Assembly: GCA_024644015.1 (NCBI GenBank)
Contig: JAHELV010000011.1
Span: 54,550 to 93,834 of the forward strand
DNA length: 39,285 nucleotides
Direction of reading: 5' to 3'
Source of the DNA: Nitriliruptorales bacterium
Lineage (GTDB): Bacteria > Actinomycetota > Nitriliruptoria > Euzebyales > JAHELV01
The notes beneath the pieces were generated by a model. The model was not told the DNA's origin. It did not search any database and saw only the letters and a list, made by a program, of their open reading frames with translations. Shown here one piece after another: positions 24,468-33,253 of this stretch. A program made the position numbers and the translations under genes. How positions within the stretch are numbered: the stretch's first letter is position 1; each line of letters opens with the position of its first letter.

Positions 24468-24761
24468 TCAGCCGGCGGCCACCACCCGGGCCGGGTGCCG
24501 CCCGCGGTTGCCGGCGACGACCTGCCGTTCGCGCTCGGTCAGCCCGCCCCAGACCCCAAGCCGCTCCCGATGCGCGAGTGCCCAGGACAGGCACTCGGCG
24601 CGTACTGGACACGCCGAGCACACGGCCTTGGCCGCGCTCTCACGTGCCTGGCGCTGCTCGGACGACTCTGATTCGACCGGTGGAAAGAACAGATCCGGAT
24701 CGAGATCACGGCAGCGACCGCGATCCTGCCAGCTGACGCTCGCACTCACTCCGCACCTCAT
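24468..24761 (-). CDS. WhiB-family iron-sulfur transcription regulator (WhiB4/WblA-like by context)
   Basis: This 97-residue protein has the WhiB pattern: Cys17 in the CRDLDPDLFFPP segment, then the C-x2-C-x5-C group at 48, 51 and 57 (CSACPVRAEC), the GVWGGL turn and a basic C-terminal tail (GNRGRHPARV). The four Cys should bind a redox- and NO-sensitive 4Fe-4S cluster. Neighbours on both sides match the M. tuberculosis whiB4 (Rv3681c) region, so a redox-sensing role like WhiB4/WblA is likely; this rests on synteny. AAGGG lies about 6 bases before the ATG. A promoter with 17-bp spacing lies just upstream. Confidence 0.93.
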   Translation of the reverse strand: MRCGVSASVSWQDRGRCRDLDPDLFFPPVESESSEQRQARESAAKAVCSACPVRAECLSWALAHRERLGVWGGLTERERQVVAGNRGRHPARVVAAG

Positions 24762-24787
24762 GTCTGACCCTTTGTAGTCGCGAAACT

Positions 24788-24816
24788 ACGCTAAGATGCT
24801 AGACCGGTGCTCGCAA
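24788..24816 (-). promoter_or_regulatory. Promoter of the whiB gene
   Basis: On the minus strand TTGCGA (24816-24811) and TAGCGT (24793-24788) are separated by exactly 17 bp. The leader holds a small GTAGT/ACTAC hairpin and then AAAGGG before the ATG. Confidence 0.55.
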
Positions 24817-24893
24817 CGCAGCGACTGCACAAGTGGCCAGGTGTAACAAGCGCGTCAAGACGACCGCGTCGGTGCGCTGGCCCGCCGCGATCT

Positions 24894-26336
24894 CTACACG
24901 TGGTTCGCGTCCCGTGGTCGCTCGGCGCCAACCCGCTCGACCGGCTCGACCAGCAGCGTGAGCTCATCGGCGGCGCCGGTGACGCGGACCTGGCTGCCGG
25001 TCCGTACCTGTCCCGCGTCAGCAGGCGCCTGCGCCCGCCACAGCGCGCCGCCGACGAACACGTGCCCCTGCGGGTTCAGTACCGACCGGACCACACCGGT
25101 CCTGCCCATGACGGCCTCCATGCCGGCGCGCGCCTGGACTCCCTGCGCGCGCAGCACGGTCGTCATGACGAACACGAAGAAGATCACCGTGGCCAGCACC
25201 ACGAGCGCGATCAACCATGGGGCGAGCTGCAGCGCCTCCGGTCCGCGATACAGCCACCACGAGCCCGTCGCGAGCGCGAGCGTGCCAGCCAGGGTGATCG
25301 CACCAAGGCGTGCCATCGCGAGGTCGAGCGCCAGCAGCACCAGTCCACCGACGACCAACGCGAACGCCCACCACTGCGTCGGCAGCGCCATCAGTCCGTA
25401 GACACCCAGGCCCGCCAGCAGCGCGCCACTGATGCCGGCCACGCCGAAGCCCGGCTGGAACCACTCGAACAGCAGTGCGACGATGCCACCGACCAACAGC
25501 AGGTACGCGAGCGTCGGTGTCGACACCGTGTGGAGCAGCCGGCCCAGCAGGCCCTGGTTGTTGAAGCGGATGGTGGCCGTCTCGGGATCCACCGACAACC
25601 GTCTCGTCGACCCGTCGACCCGCGTGACGTCGCGACCGTTCAGCTGGCGCAGAACGTCCGGAAGGTCGACGGCGACCATGTCGACGATTCCGCCGTCGAC
25701 CAGCGCTTGCTCACCCAGCAACTGCACGTTGTCGGGGTCGACCGCCCAGGGCAGCACGGCGTCATCACTCAGCGCTTCGAGGCCGTCCGGCGCGGCCACG
25801 ACTGCGGCGCCGTCGGACGCGAAGCGCATCGCGGAGCCGACAGCGCGCCCGCGCGCCCGCGCCAGGCGGCCCAGGCGCGCGGCGCCGTCACGGCGGGCGG
25901 CGTCGGTGGGGGTATCGCCAAGATCGGCCGGGACCGCAGCGCCCAGCACCGCACCCGGTGCCATCGCCAGCACATCGGCGGCGAGCGCCAGTTCCACCCC
26001 GGCGCCGGTCACGCGGGCGCCCGGTGGTCCCACCCACACCGCGACGGGGACCCGACTGTCGACGATCGCATCGACGAAGCGCGCGCTGGGCACCCCCAGC
26101 GAGCCGGGCGTCGACAGCTGCAGCACGACGACCTCGATGCCCTCGTCGGCCGCGGTTCGCAGCGCATCATCGAGGTAGCCCGCGACGGTGCCGTCCAGCG
26201 CGCCGCTGACCTGCAGGATGTCGATCTTGGGGTTCGTAGTCTGCGCGGCGGCGACCGAGCTGAGCAACGCCAGCAACAGCGTCAGCGTCAACAGGGCGAG
26301 CGACCGGCCGCGCCCGAACGTGCGGATGCCAGTCAC
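24894..26336 (-). CDS. NfeD-like membrane protein with degenerate ClpP-type domain
   Basis: This 480-residue protein has a signal peptide (about 10-31, LALLTLTLLLALLSSVAAA), a ClpP-like serine-protease fold (about 36-230), four to five membrane helices (about 285-420) and a C-terminal OB-fold NfeD domain (about 420-470; GRTGVVRSVLNPQGHVFVGGALW). NfeD proteins pair with membrane stomatins. The protease motif normally reads S-A-G, but here residues 111-113 are G-A-G, and the region that carries the partner Lys has no Lys. It is therefore probably proteolytically dead, with a scaffold role. The GTG at 26336 was chosen since TATAGT lies seven bases upstream and the signal peptide follows at once; upstream in-frame starts add an unlikely extension. 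No stomatin gene is adjacent. Confidence 0.85.
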   Translation of the reverse strand: MTGIRTFGRGRSLALLTLTLLLALLSSVAAAQTTNPKIDILQVSGALDGTVAGYLDDALRTAADEGIEVVVLQLSTPGSLGVPSARFVDAIVDSRVPVAVWVGPPGARVTGAGVELALAADVLAMAPGAVLGAAVPADLGDTPTDAARRDGAARLGRLARARGRAVGSAMRFASDGAAVVAAPDGLEALSDDAVLPWAVDPDNVQLLGEQALVDGGIVDMVAVDLPDVLRQLNGRDVTRVDGSTRRLSVDPETATIRFNNQGLLGRLLHTVSTPTLAYLLLVGGIVALLFEWFQPGFGVAGISGALLAGLGVYGLMALPTQWWAFALVVGGLVLLALDLAMARLGAITLAGTLALATGSWWLYRGPEALQLAPWLIALVVLATVIFFVFVMTTVLRAQGVQARAGMEAVMGRTGVVRSVLNPQGHVFVGGALWRAQAPADAGQVRTGSQVRVTGAADELTLLVEPVERVGAERPRDANHV

Positions 26337-26343
26337 CCGGCCA

Positions 26344-26349
26344 ACTATA
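26344..26349 (-). promoter_or_regulatory. Candidate -10 element of nfeD (leaderless)
   Basis: The minus strand reads TATAGT, then seven bases, then GTG at 26336. It is the best -10 match in the window by sequence and there is no ribosome-binding site. No -35 was recognised. Confidence 0.5.
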
Positions 26350-26455
26350 GGACCCCGGGAGCATGTGACGCCGCGTCGCGGAAGGCGAGGCGGGGCAACG
26401 GTCGGCGCGCCACACTGGGTCGCACTGTTGTCACCCCTGAAAGGCACTGACACCC

Positions 26456-27469
26456 GTGGACTCCCGTGCACTGCTGGATCCGCGGGTCCTGCTCGTGACC
26501 GGCAAGGGCGGCGTCGGCAAGTCGACCGCTGCGGCGGCCCTCGCGATCGCCAGTGTCCGCACGGGCCGGCGGACGTGTCTGGTCGAGGTCGAGGGTCGCC
26601 AGACGATGCGGGCGCTGTTCAACACCGAGCAGTGGGACTTCGACGAACGCGAGGTGCGTCAGGACCTGTTCGGCCTGTCGATCGACCCAGAGGCGTCCCT
26701 GGCCGAGTACCTGGCGATGTTCTACGGCGCGAAGCGCCTGTCACGGCTCGTGGTCAACTCGACGGCCGTCGAGTTCGCGACGACCGCGGCGCCCGGCATC
26801 AAAGATGTGCTCCTGATCGGCAAGGTCAAGGAGATGGAACGACGGCGTGACGCGGACGGCCGCTTCGTGTACGACATGATCGTCGTCGACGCCCCGCCGA
26901 CCGGCCGGATCCTCAACTTCCTGCGCGCGCCCGAAGCCACGACGGAGCTGGTCCGCGTCGGCCCGATCCGCGAGCAGGCGCAGTCGCTGATCGACCTGCT
27001 GCTCGATCCCAACCGCCTGCGGATTCAGCTCGTGACGTTGCTCGAGGAGATGCCGGTCGCCGAGACCGCCGACAGCGCCGACGCTTTGGCCGAGCTCGGT
27101 GTGCAGTTGAATCCGATCATCGCCAACCGGGCGCTGCGACCGCGGATGGATCAGGCGGCTGCGAAGGTGTTCGAGAGCGGCATGACGGCTGAGACCGTGC
27201 AGTCCGTGCTCGGGGGTTCGGGTCTGGAGGATGCCAGAACGGCAACGGCCCTGCGCGAGCTCGGAGAGCGCCACCTGCGGCGGCTGGAGCTGCAGGACGA
27301 GATGCGCGCCGCCCTGCGGGCGCAGACCCAGGTGCCGCTCTTCGAGCTGCCCTACCTGGCGACGCGATCCTTCGCCGAGAACGAAGTTTCGCTGCTGGCC
27401 GACGTCATCTCGGCGGCCGTGTCCGGCGACGAGGTACCGGTTGGCACGGACCCGGAAGCGCAGCGGTGA
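26456..27469 (+). CDS. ArsA/Get3-like ATPase, subunit 1 (Rv3679-type)
   Basis: This 337-residue P-loop ATPase has the deviant Walker A LLVTGKGGVGKSTAAAAL (from about residue 11) with the signature Lys (G-K-G-G) present. It also has the switch-II-like IVVDAPPTGRILNFL and, near the end, LFELPYLATRSF. It lacks an obvious C-x-x-C zinc motif of Get3. The order of two ArsA-like genes next to whiB and ponA2-type genes is that of M. tuberculosis Rv3679-Rv3680. Those form a soluble ATPase pair with an envelope or small-molecule tolerance phenotype, which I recall with moderate certainty. The GTG start has AAAGG about 11 bases upstream. It overlaps the second ATPase gene by four bases (GTGA). Confidence 0.9.
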   Translation: MDSRALLDPRVLLVTGKGGVGKSTAAAALAIASVRTGRRTCLVEVEGRQTMRALFNTEQWDFDEREVRQDLFGLSIDPEASLAEYLAMFYGAKRLSRLVVNSTAVEFATTAAPGIKDVLLIGKVKEMERRRDADGRFVYDMIVVDAPPTGRILNFLRAPEATTELVRVGPIREQAQSLIDLLLDPNRLRIQLVTLLEEMPVAETADSADALAELGVQLNPIIANRALRPRMDQAAAKVFESGMTAETVQSVLGGSGLEDARTATALRELGERHLRRLELQDEMRAALRAQTQVPLFELPYLATRSFAENEVSLLADVISAAVSGDEVPVGTDPEAQR

Positions 27470-28608
27470 GCGCGCTCGACGAGGCGCGGCGCGGATCTCT
27501 CGACGAGATCGTGGACGGCCGTCACGTCATCGTCTGCACCGGCGCGGGGGGCGTGGGCAAGACGACCACCGCGGCGGCGCTCGCGATCGAGGCGGCCCGC
27601 CGGGGGCGGCGCACGATCGTGCTCACCATCGACCCGGCACGCCGTCTCGCACAGTCGCTGGGGCTGTCGCGGCTGGACACGTCACCGCGACCGGTGCCGG
27701 GCGTGGAGGGCCTCGACGCCATGATGCTCGACATGAAACGGACGTTCGACGAGATCGTCGAACGTCATGCCACCAGCGCCGACCGCGTGGAGCGGATCCT
27801 CGACAACCGCTTCTATCAGCAGTTGTCCGCGTCGCTGGCCGGCACTCAGGAGTACATGGCGATGGAGAAGCTGTACGACCTGCATCAGACGGGTCGCTAC
27901 CAGTGCATCGTCATCGACACCCCACCGACGCGCAACGCGCTGGACTTCCTCGATGCGCCGAAGCGCCTGACCGACTTCCTCGAGGGCCGGTTCCTCAGGA
28001 TGTTCTTGTCGCCGGGCATCGCGGCGGGCCGCTTCGCCACGCGTGCCGTGGGTGTCGGAACCGGGCTGTTCATGCGGGCGGCGTCGCGCATCACCGGCGC
28101 GACGGTGCTCGACGACCTTGCTGAGTTCTTCCAGTCGTTCGAAGGCATGTACGAGGGCTTCAAAGATCGGGCACAGTCCGTCTACCACCTGCTGCAGCAA
28201 CCGGGCTCCGCCTTCGTGGTCGTCAGCTCACCGGAACCGCCGTCTCTGCGCGAGGCAAGCTACTTCCTGCGGAGGCTGGCGCGGGACGGCATGCCGACTG
28301 CCGGCGTTGTGGTCAACCGCGTGACGGTCACACCCGGAGGCGAGCTTGGGATCGTGCCGCCATCCCACATCGCTGAGGTGGCGGCCACGATGGACCTCGA
28401 CGACGACGTCGAGCGTGCCACCGCCGCGCTGCTCACGCTGGCGCTGGAGGCCCGGGCCATCGCCGCCCGCCAGCAGCAGGCGATCGATGCTGCGTTCCAC
28501 GGCCTGAACCCGGGTCGGCTGATCGAGGTACCGCTCGCCAGCGGCGACGTCCACGACGTCGAGGGGCTGCGGTGGGTCGCCGAGCGTCTGGTCGCGTCAC
28601 GGTCCTGA
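27466..28608 (+). CDS. ArsA/Get3-like ATPase, subunit 2 (Rv3680-type)
   Basis: This 380-residue P-loop ATPase has Walker A VCTGAGGVGKTTTAAAL, in which the signature Lys of the deviant motif is replaced by Ala (G-A-G-G). It also has IVLTIDPARRLAQSLGL, the ArsA A-loop signature, and IVIDTPPTRNALDFLDAP for switch II. A helical middle (RFLRMFLSPGIAAGRFATRA...) may hold a client-binding groove. With subunit 1, which keeps the Lys, this predicts a heterodimer with one modified site. The GTG at 27466 overlaps the upstream stop, so the two are coupled. No membrane segment is seen. Confidence 0.9.
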   Translation: MSALDEARRGSLDEIVDGRHVIVCTGAGGVGKTTTAAALAIEAARRGRRTIVLTIDPARRLAQSLGLSRLDTSPRPVPGVEGLDAMMLDMKRTFDEIVERHATSADRVERILDNRFYQQLSASLAGTQEYMAMEKLYDLHQTGRYQCIVIDTPPTRNALDFLDAPKRLTDFLEGRFLRMFLSPGIAAGRFATRAVGVGTGLFMRAASRITGATVLDDLAEFFQSFEGMYEGFKDRAQSVYHLLQQPGSAFVVVSSPEPPSLREASYFLRRLARDGMPTAGVVVNRVTVTPGGELGIVPPSHIAEVAATMDLDDDVERATAALLTLALEARAIAARQQQAIDAAFHGLNPGRLIEVPLASGDVHDVEGLRWVAERLVASRS

Positions 28609-28719
28609 ACGAGGCGCCCGGCGAGCATTCCCCCATGGACAGCACACGGACAGGTGCCAAGAGGCGGCTGGACCGCGACGGTGGTCACTGTATCCCTGAC
28701 ATCGGCCACTGTGACGGGT

Positions 28720-29751
28720 ATGCGAGGGCGTCTCACTTCTTTTACCGCATTGTGTGCTTTGCTGATGCTTCTGACGCCGCCGGCGGCGCTGGCGGACACG
28801 CCACGCCAGCAGCTGGCGCGGGCGCAGGAGCGCCTCGACACGCTCAGCCGCGATCTCGAAATACAGATCGAGGAGTGCAATCTGAGCCGCGAACAGCTGA
28901 AAGCAGCCAAGCGTGCCGTCGCAGACAACCGCGCGACGTACGAGAAGGCCGAGGCGAAACTCGCGCGCGTCGCTGACCAGCGCAGCAGGGTTGCGGCGCA
29001 GCTGTACAAAGAGCGGACGGGCGGCCACGCGCTGGCGTCGCTGACCGTGTCGGCCGAGAGCCTGACCGACTACGCCGAGCGGATGGCGTGGCTCGACATC
29101 ACCCAGCAGGCCCGCACGACCGCGTTCGAGCGCTACGCGTCCACCCGCACCACACTCGCCGCGAGCGGCGACGTGCTGGAGGCGGCCAAGCACGAGGCCG
29201 CAGGCGCGAACGCGACAGCACAGCGCAGCTGCGACGCGACCCGCCGCCGGGTCGAGGCCGAGCAGGACCGCATCGCCGACCTGTCCGCGGAGGTCGAGCG
29301 CCTCGAGGCCGCCGCGCGCGAGCGGTCGCAGGCGCGCCGCGCGACCTCGACCTCGGCGCCCGCTGCGGCACCGGCACCGGCACCGGCACCCGCACCGGCC
29401 GTGTCGGGCAACGCCGGGGTCGCCGTGCAGTTCGCGCTCGCCCAGGTGGGCAAGCCGTACGCCTGGGGCGGCTCGGGTCCGGGCTCGTACGACTGCTCGG
29501 GGCTGATGATGGCGGCGTGGGGTGCCGCAGGAGTCTCGCTACCGCACAACTCGGGCATGCAGTACGGCGCGACGCGGCGGGTCGCTCGGGATCAGCTCCA
29601 GCCCGGCGACATCCTGTTCTTCGGCAGCCCGATCCATCACGACGCCATGTACATCGGCAACGGGCAGATGGTCGAAGCCCCGCGGACCGGGCTCAACGTC
29701 CGCGTCGTGTCGATGGACCGCTCCGACTACGTCGGCGCAGGCCGTCCCTGA
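28720..29751 (+). CDS. Secreted NlpC/P60 peptidoglycan endopeptidase with coiled coil
   Basis: This 343-residue protein has a signal peptide (about 1-27, MRGRLTSFTALCALLMLL...AALA) and a long coiled coil (about 30-200, with LARAQERLDTLSRDLEIQIEE). A Pro-Ala linker follows, encoded by GGCACC repeats near 29370, then an NlpC/P60 domain at about 228-343 with catalytic Cys259 (YDCSGLM) and a His in HHDAMYIG. It should cut gamma-D-Glu/mDAP-type stem peptides, like the RipA and PcsB-type hydrolases whose coiled coils hold them inactive until an FtsEX-like partner acts. The ATG at 28720 gives the best signal peptide; GTGs at 28681-28711 would extend it. It sits between the ATPase pair and a PBP gene. 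Confidence 0.9.
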   Translation: MRGRLTSFTALCALLMLLTPPAALADTPRQQLARAQERLDTLSRDLEIQIEECNLSREQLKAAKRAVADNRATYEKAEAKLARVADQRSRVAAQLYKERTGGHALASLTVSAESLTDYAERMAWLDITQQARTTAFERYASTRTTLAASGDVLEAAKHEAAGANATAQRSCDATRRRVEAEQDRIADLSAEVERLEAAARERSQARRATSTSAPAAAPAPAPAPAPAVSGNAGVAVQFALAQVGKPYAWGGSGPGSYDCSGLMMAAWGAAGVSLPHNSGMQYGATRRVARDQLQPGDILFFGSPIHHDAMYIGNGQMVEAPRTGLNVRVVSMDRSDYVGAGRP

Positions 29752-29911
29752 CGTTCGCGCTTCTCTGAGTCCCGCCCGTCGGGCCGCGCGCGACCTCGCC
29801 GGGCGCCCACCGGACGACACCGCGCCGGGACGGGCGCCGACCGGACAATCACAGCGAATGCAATGCTGGATACTGCCCATCTCGCCACGTCCGGCGCGTC
29901 CGGGGCCCCTG

Positions 29912-29917
29912 TATGAT
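29912..29917 (+). promoter_or_regulatory. Candidate -10 element of the PBP gene
   Basis: TATGAT is a good -10 match in an otherwise GC-rich 206-bp gap, giving a leader of about 35 bases to the ATG at 29958. No -35 or Shine-Dalgarno is evident. Confidence 0.4.
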
Positions 29918-29957
29918 CCCAGAGCGATCGTGCGCCCACCGTACGGTCGTCACTCGT

Positions 29958-32345
29958 ATGCGACTACAGACGTTCGAACCTCCTCCCGTGAGCTGGCAGG
30001 CGCCGGAGAAACCCGCGCCGCCGGCCCCCCCGTCGCCGCCTCCGTTGCGCCGGCGACGGCACGGCCGGTCTGCGTTCGAGCGCGGCATCATCGCGCTGTG
30101 TACAGGCGTCGCGCTCGCGTTCGCGCTGACGGTCCCACTGCTGATCGCGGTCGCACTGGCCGTCAACTCCGCTGATGCAAAACTCAAGGCCATCCCCCCG
30201 CTGCCCGACGAGTTGGCAAGCCCGCCGGAACGCAGCGTCGTGCTCGATCGTGAGGGTCGACGCATGGCCACGCTGCAGGTCGAGAACCGCAGGTCGGTCG
30301 ATCTGGACCGCGTACCCGAGCACGTCGTCAACGCGGTGCTGGCCACCGAGGACCGGACCTTCTGGCAGCACACGGGTGTCAACTGGACCGCGATCATGCG
30401 GGCGGCCGCACGCAACGCCAGCGAGGGCGAGATCAGCGGCGGCGGGTCGACGATCACCCAGCAGCTCGTCAAGAACCGCGTTGTGGGCGATGAGCGCTCG
30501 TTGGATCGGAAGATCGCCGAAGCGGTCTACGCCACCCAGCTCGAGCGCCGCAGCAGCAAGCGCGAGATCCTCGAGATGTACCTCAACGACGCCTACTTCG
30601 GCAACGGTGTGTACGGCATCGCCACCGCGGCCGAGCACTACTGGGGCAAGCCGGTGCGCAAGCTGACGTTGCCACAGGCGGCGCTTCTGGCCGGGATGAT
30701 CCGCGCGCCGGAACGCAACAACCCGGTCGACGACCCGGAGAACGCGCTCGCCCGGCGCGAGGTCGTGCTCGGACAGATGGTCGACCAGGGCACGATAACC
30801 CAGGAGCAGGCCGACAAGGCCGCCGCGACCAAGCTCAAGCTGCGGATCCGCGATCGCGCGAGCAACGGAGCGCCGTTCCTGGTCGATGTGGTGCGGCGCG
30901 AGCTCGAGACCGATCAACGGCTGGGAGATACGCCTCAGGAGCGTTGGAACACCGTGCTCACCGAAGGCCTGCGCATCCGCACGACCTTCGATCTGCGGCT
31001 GCAGCGCATCGCGGAGCGCACGATCCGCGAGCTGCTCGACAAACCGAAGACGGACCCGCTCGCGGCGATCGTCGCCGTCGACACGTCCAACGGCGAGATG
31101 CTGACCGCGGCGGTGGGTCCCAAGCGGTACGGCGATGGACCGGCCCGGACGACCATCAACCCGACCGTCCCCGACCTCGGCGGCACCGGCCGGCAGCCGG
31201 GGTCGACGTTCAAGGCATTCGAGCTGGTCACCGCACTCGAGCACGACGTGCCCGTCAGCTACGGCTTCAATTCGGAGGCCACGGTGACGTCGGCCTCGCC
31301 GCAGTGCCCGCAGTACTCGGTCTCCAACTACGGCGGTGCCGATCTCGGACTGCAACAGATGGCACAGGCGACCGCGACTTCGAGCAACACGTACTTCCTG
31401 CACCTCATGGACCTGTCGGGCGGACCCGAGGCGCTGGTCGAGACGGCGCAGCGGATGGGCATCGACAGCGAACTCGATCCGTACTGCTCGCTGGTCCTGG
31501 GAGCGCAGGAGGTCTTTCCGGTCGAGATGGCGGGGTCGTTCGCGACGTTGGCCAACGACGGGGTCCGCTGCACTCCGCACGCGGTCCGCCAGATCCGCGA
31601 CCGCGACGGCGAGCTGCTGCGCCGCAAGAACGGTGGCTGCGAGCGGGCGGTCTCGCAGCGCGTGGCACGGCAGGTCACCAGCCTGCTGCGCGGCCCCGTG
31701 GAGAACGGGACCGCCAGCCGACACGGCCAGATCGGCCGCCCCGCAGCGGGCAAGACGGGCACCACGACGGACGGCAAGGATGCGTGGTTCGTCGGGTTCA
31801 CCCCACAGGTGGCGGCGGCCACGTGGGTCGGTCACGAGCTACCCAAGCCACTCGTGCACCCGCTGTGCGGTCAGGTGACCGGCGGCTGCCTGCCGACGAT
31901 CCTGTGGCAGCGGTTCATGACGCAGGCGGTCGCAGAGCTCGGTCTCGAAGCGGCGGACTTCCCGGACCCACCGCCACCGCCGGAGCGACCCGTGCCGTCG
32001 GTGGTCGGCATGAGCGAGACGGCAGCGATCCAGACATTGATGGAGGCCGGCTTCCTCGCCGACGCAACCGTGGTGCCCGACGAACAGCCTGCAGGAACGG
32101 TCGTGGCGCAGACGCCGGCTGAAGGTGACAAGCTGCAAGAAGGCGCAGCCGTGCAGATCGCGCTGTCGGACGGCGTCGGTATTGTGGAGTTGCCCGAGCC
32201 ATCCCCACCACAGCCGGACGACGGCGAACAGCCCGTCATCCGGTTCCCTGAGGATCGTGGTGGCCCGGACAACTGGCCGTTCCCCTTCCCGGATCCACGG
32301 AAGGGCAACCGGAACGGGCCACGAATCGAGCAGCCACAGGACTGA
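29958..32345 (+). CDS. Class A penicillin-binding protein with PASTA domain (PonA2-like)
   Basis: This 795-residue bifunctional cell-wall synthase has a Pro-rich cytoplasmic N-terminus, one membrane anchor (about 40-65), and a GT51 glycosyltransferase with ATEDRTFW (Glu131), GGSTITQQLVKN and EMYLNDAYFGNGVYGI. The transpeptidase has the S-x-x-K active site STFK (Ser416), SSN at 475-477 and KTG at 599-601. One PASTA domain follows at about 679-743 (VPSVVGMSETAAIQ...), then a Pro/Asp tail. It polymerises and cross-links peptidoglycan. The PASTA domain and the location next to ArsA-like, whiB and metallophosphoesterase genes match PonA2 (Rv3682). The ATG at 29958 is taken as the start; one at 29913 overlaps a -10-like element. 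It is 2 bp upstream of the metallophosphoesterase gene. Confidence 0.95.
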   Translation: MRLQTFEPPPVSWQAPEKPAPPAPPSPPPLRRRRHGRSAFERGIIALCTGVALAFALTVPLLIAVALAVNSADAKLKAIPPLPDELASPPERSVVLDREGRRMATLQVENRRSVDLDRVPEHVVNAVLATEDRTFWQHTGVNWTAIMRAAARNASEGEISGGGSTITQQLVKNRVVGDERSLDRKIAEAVYATQLERRSSKREILEMYLNDAYFGNGVYGIATAAEHYWGKPVRKLTLPQAALLAGMIRAPERNNPVDDPENALARREVVLGQMVDQGTITQEQADKAAATKLKLRIRDRASNGAPFLVDVVRRELETDQRLGDTPQERWNTVLTEGLRIRTTFDLRLQRIAERTIRELLDKPKTDPLAAIVAVDTSNGEMLTAAVGPKRYGDGPARTTINPTVPDLGGTGRQPGSTFKAFELVTALEHDVPVSYGFNSEATVTSASPQCPQYSVSNYGGADLGLQQMAQATATSSNTYFLHLMDLSGGPEALVETAQRMGIDSELDPYCSLVLGAQEVFPVEMAGSFATLANDGVRCTPHAVRQIRDRDGELLRRKNGGCERAVSQRVARQVTSLLRGPVENGTASRHGQIGRPAAGKTGTTTDGKDAWFVGFTPQVAAATWVGHELPKPLVHPLCGQVTGGCLPTILWQRFMTQAVAELGLEAADFPDPPPPPERPVPSVVGMSETAAIQTLMEAGFLADATVVPDEQPAGTVVAQTPAEGDKLQEGAAVQIALSDGVGIVELPEPSPPQPDDGEQPVIRFPEDRGGPDNWPFPFPDPRKGNRNGPRIEQPQD

Positions 32346-32347
32346 GC

Positions 32348-33253
32348 ATGAAGCGCCTGCTGAACGCCACGGCCACCGTCGCGGTCGCCGGCGTCACGTG
32401 GGGCGTGATCGAACACCGCTGGTTCGTGCTCCGGCACCAAACGGTCCCTGCCATGGGCGGCCCCGACGCCACCGCGCTGCGCATCCTGCATCTGTCCGAC
32501 CTCCACCTCGGGCCAGGCGATCGACGCATGGCCGGCTTCGTCCGGCGGACCTTGGCTCACGGACCCGATCTCGTCGTCCTCACCGGCGACATCCTCGGCC
32601 ACCCCGACGCCATCGACGACGCGGTCGCACTGCTGACCGCGATCGGCGACGGCCGGCCGGCCGTCGCCGTCCTCGGGTCGAATGATCGCTACGGGCCCGT
32701 CCTTCGCAACCCGCTGCAGTATCTGTGGGGTCCCACGCGTCACCACCGCGGCGTTCGGCTTGACACCGAGCGCCTGGTCGCAGGGCTCAAGGAGGCGGGA
32801 TGGCACGTGCTCCGCAACGAGCGGGTGACGATAGAGACCGCCGCGGGCAGCCTGGACGTCGTTGGGCTCGACGATCCACACATCGGTGCGGACAGCCCGG
32901 AACAGGTCGACTGGTCGCAATCCGCCGGCCCCCGCGCACCTCTCCGGCTCGGCGTCGTGCACTCGCCATACCTCGACGTGCTGGGCCTGTTCGCGGACCA
33001 GGGTTTCGACCTGACGCTCGCCGGCCACACCCACGGCGGCCAGGTACGCGTGCCGGGCATCGGCGCGCTGGTCACCAACTGCGATCTCCCCACGCGGATG
33101 GCGCGTGGCCTGTCCGCGTTCGACGACGAGATGTGGTTGCACGTGTCGGCCGGCCTCGGAACCTCCAGGTTTGCGCCCGTGCGCTTCGCATGCCGGCCGG
33201 AGGCCAGCATCCTCGACGTCGTGCCGCGACCTGCGGCGACGTCGGCGCTTTGA
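32348..33253 (+). CDS. Membrane-associated metallophosphoesterase (Rv3683-like)
   Basis: This 301-residue protein has an N-terminal hydrophobic segment (about 5-22) and a calcineurin-like fold: HLSDLHLG, VVLTGDIL, LGSNDRYGP (in place of the usual G-N-H-D/E), GVVHSPYL and AGHTHGGQV. This set matches the YkuE/YaeI-like branch, often annotated as acting on lipid or nucleotide phosphoesters at the membrane. It begins 2 bp after the PBP gene, as Rv3683 follows ponA2. The tRNA promoter overlaps its last codons. Substrate unknown. Confidence 0.9.
   Translation: MKRLLNATATVAVAGVTWGVIEHRWFVLRHQTVPAMGGPDATALRILHLSDLHLGPGDRRMAGFVRRTLAHGPDLVVLTGDILGHPDAIDDAVALLTAIGDGRPAVAVLGSNDRYGPVLRNPLQYLWGPTRHHRGVRLDTERLVAGLKEAGWHVLRNERVTIETAAGSLDVVGLDDPHIGADSPEQVDWSQSAGPRAPLRLGVVHSPYLDVLGLFADQGFDLTLAGHTHGGQVRVPGIGALVTNCDLPTRMARGLSAFDDEMWLHVSAGLGTSRFAPVRFACRPEASILDVVPRPAATSAL

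Noticed and set aside
28609-28719. Cyclic di-AMP (ydaO-type) riboswitch before the NlpC/P60 gene
   Set aside because: Actinobacterial wall-hydrolase genes often have one, but this 111-bp gap lacks the conserved GGGGAC and GGGTGAA-type core elements and is too short.
29364-29400. GGCACC repeats as a CRISPR-like or regulatory array
   Set aside because: The repeats are in frame and encode the Pro-Ala linker of the NlpC/P60 protein, a common low-complexity hinge.
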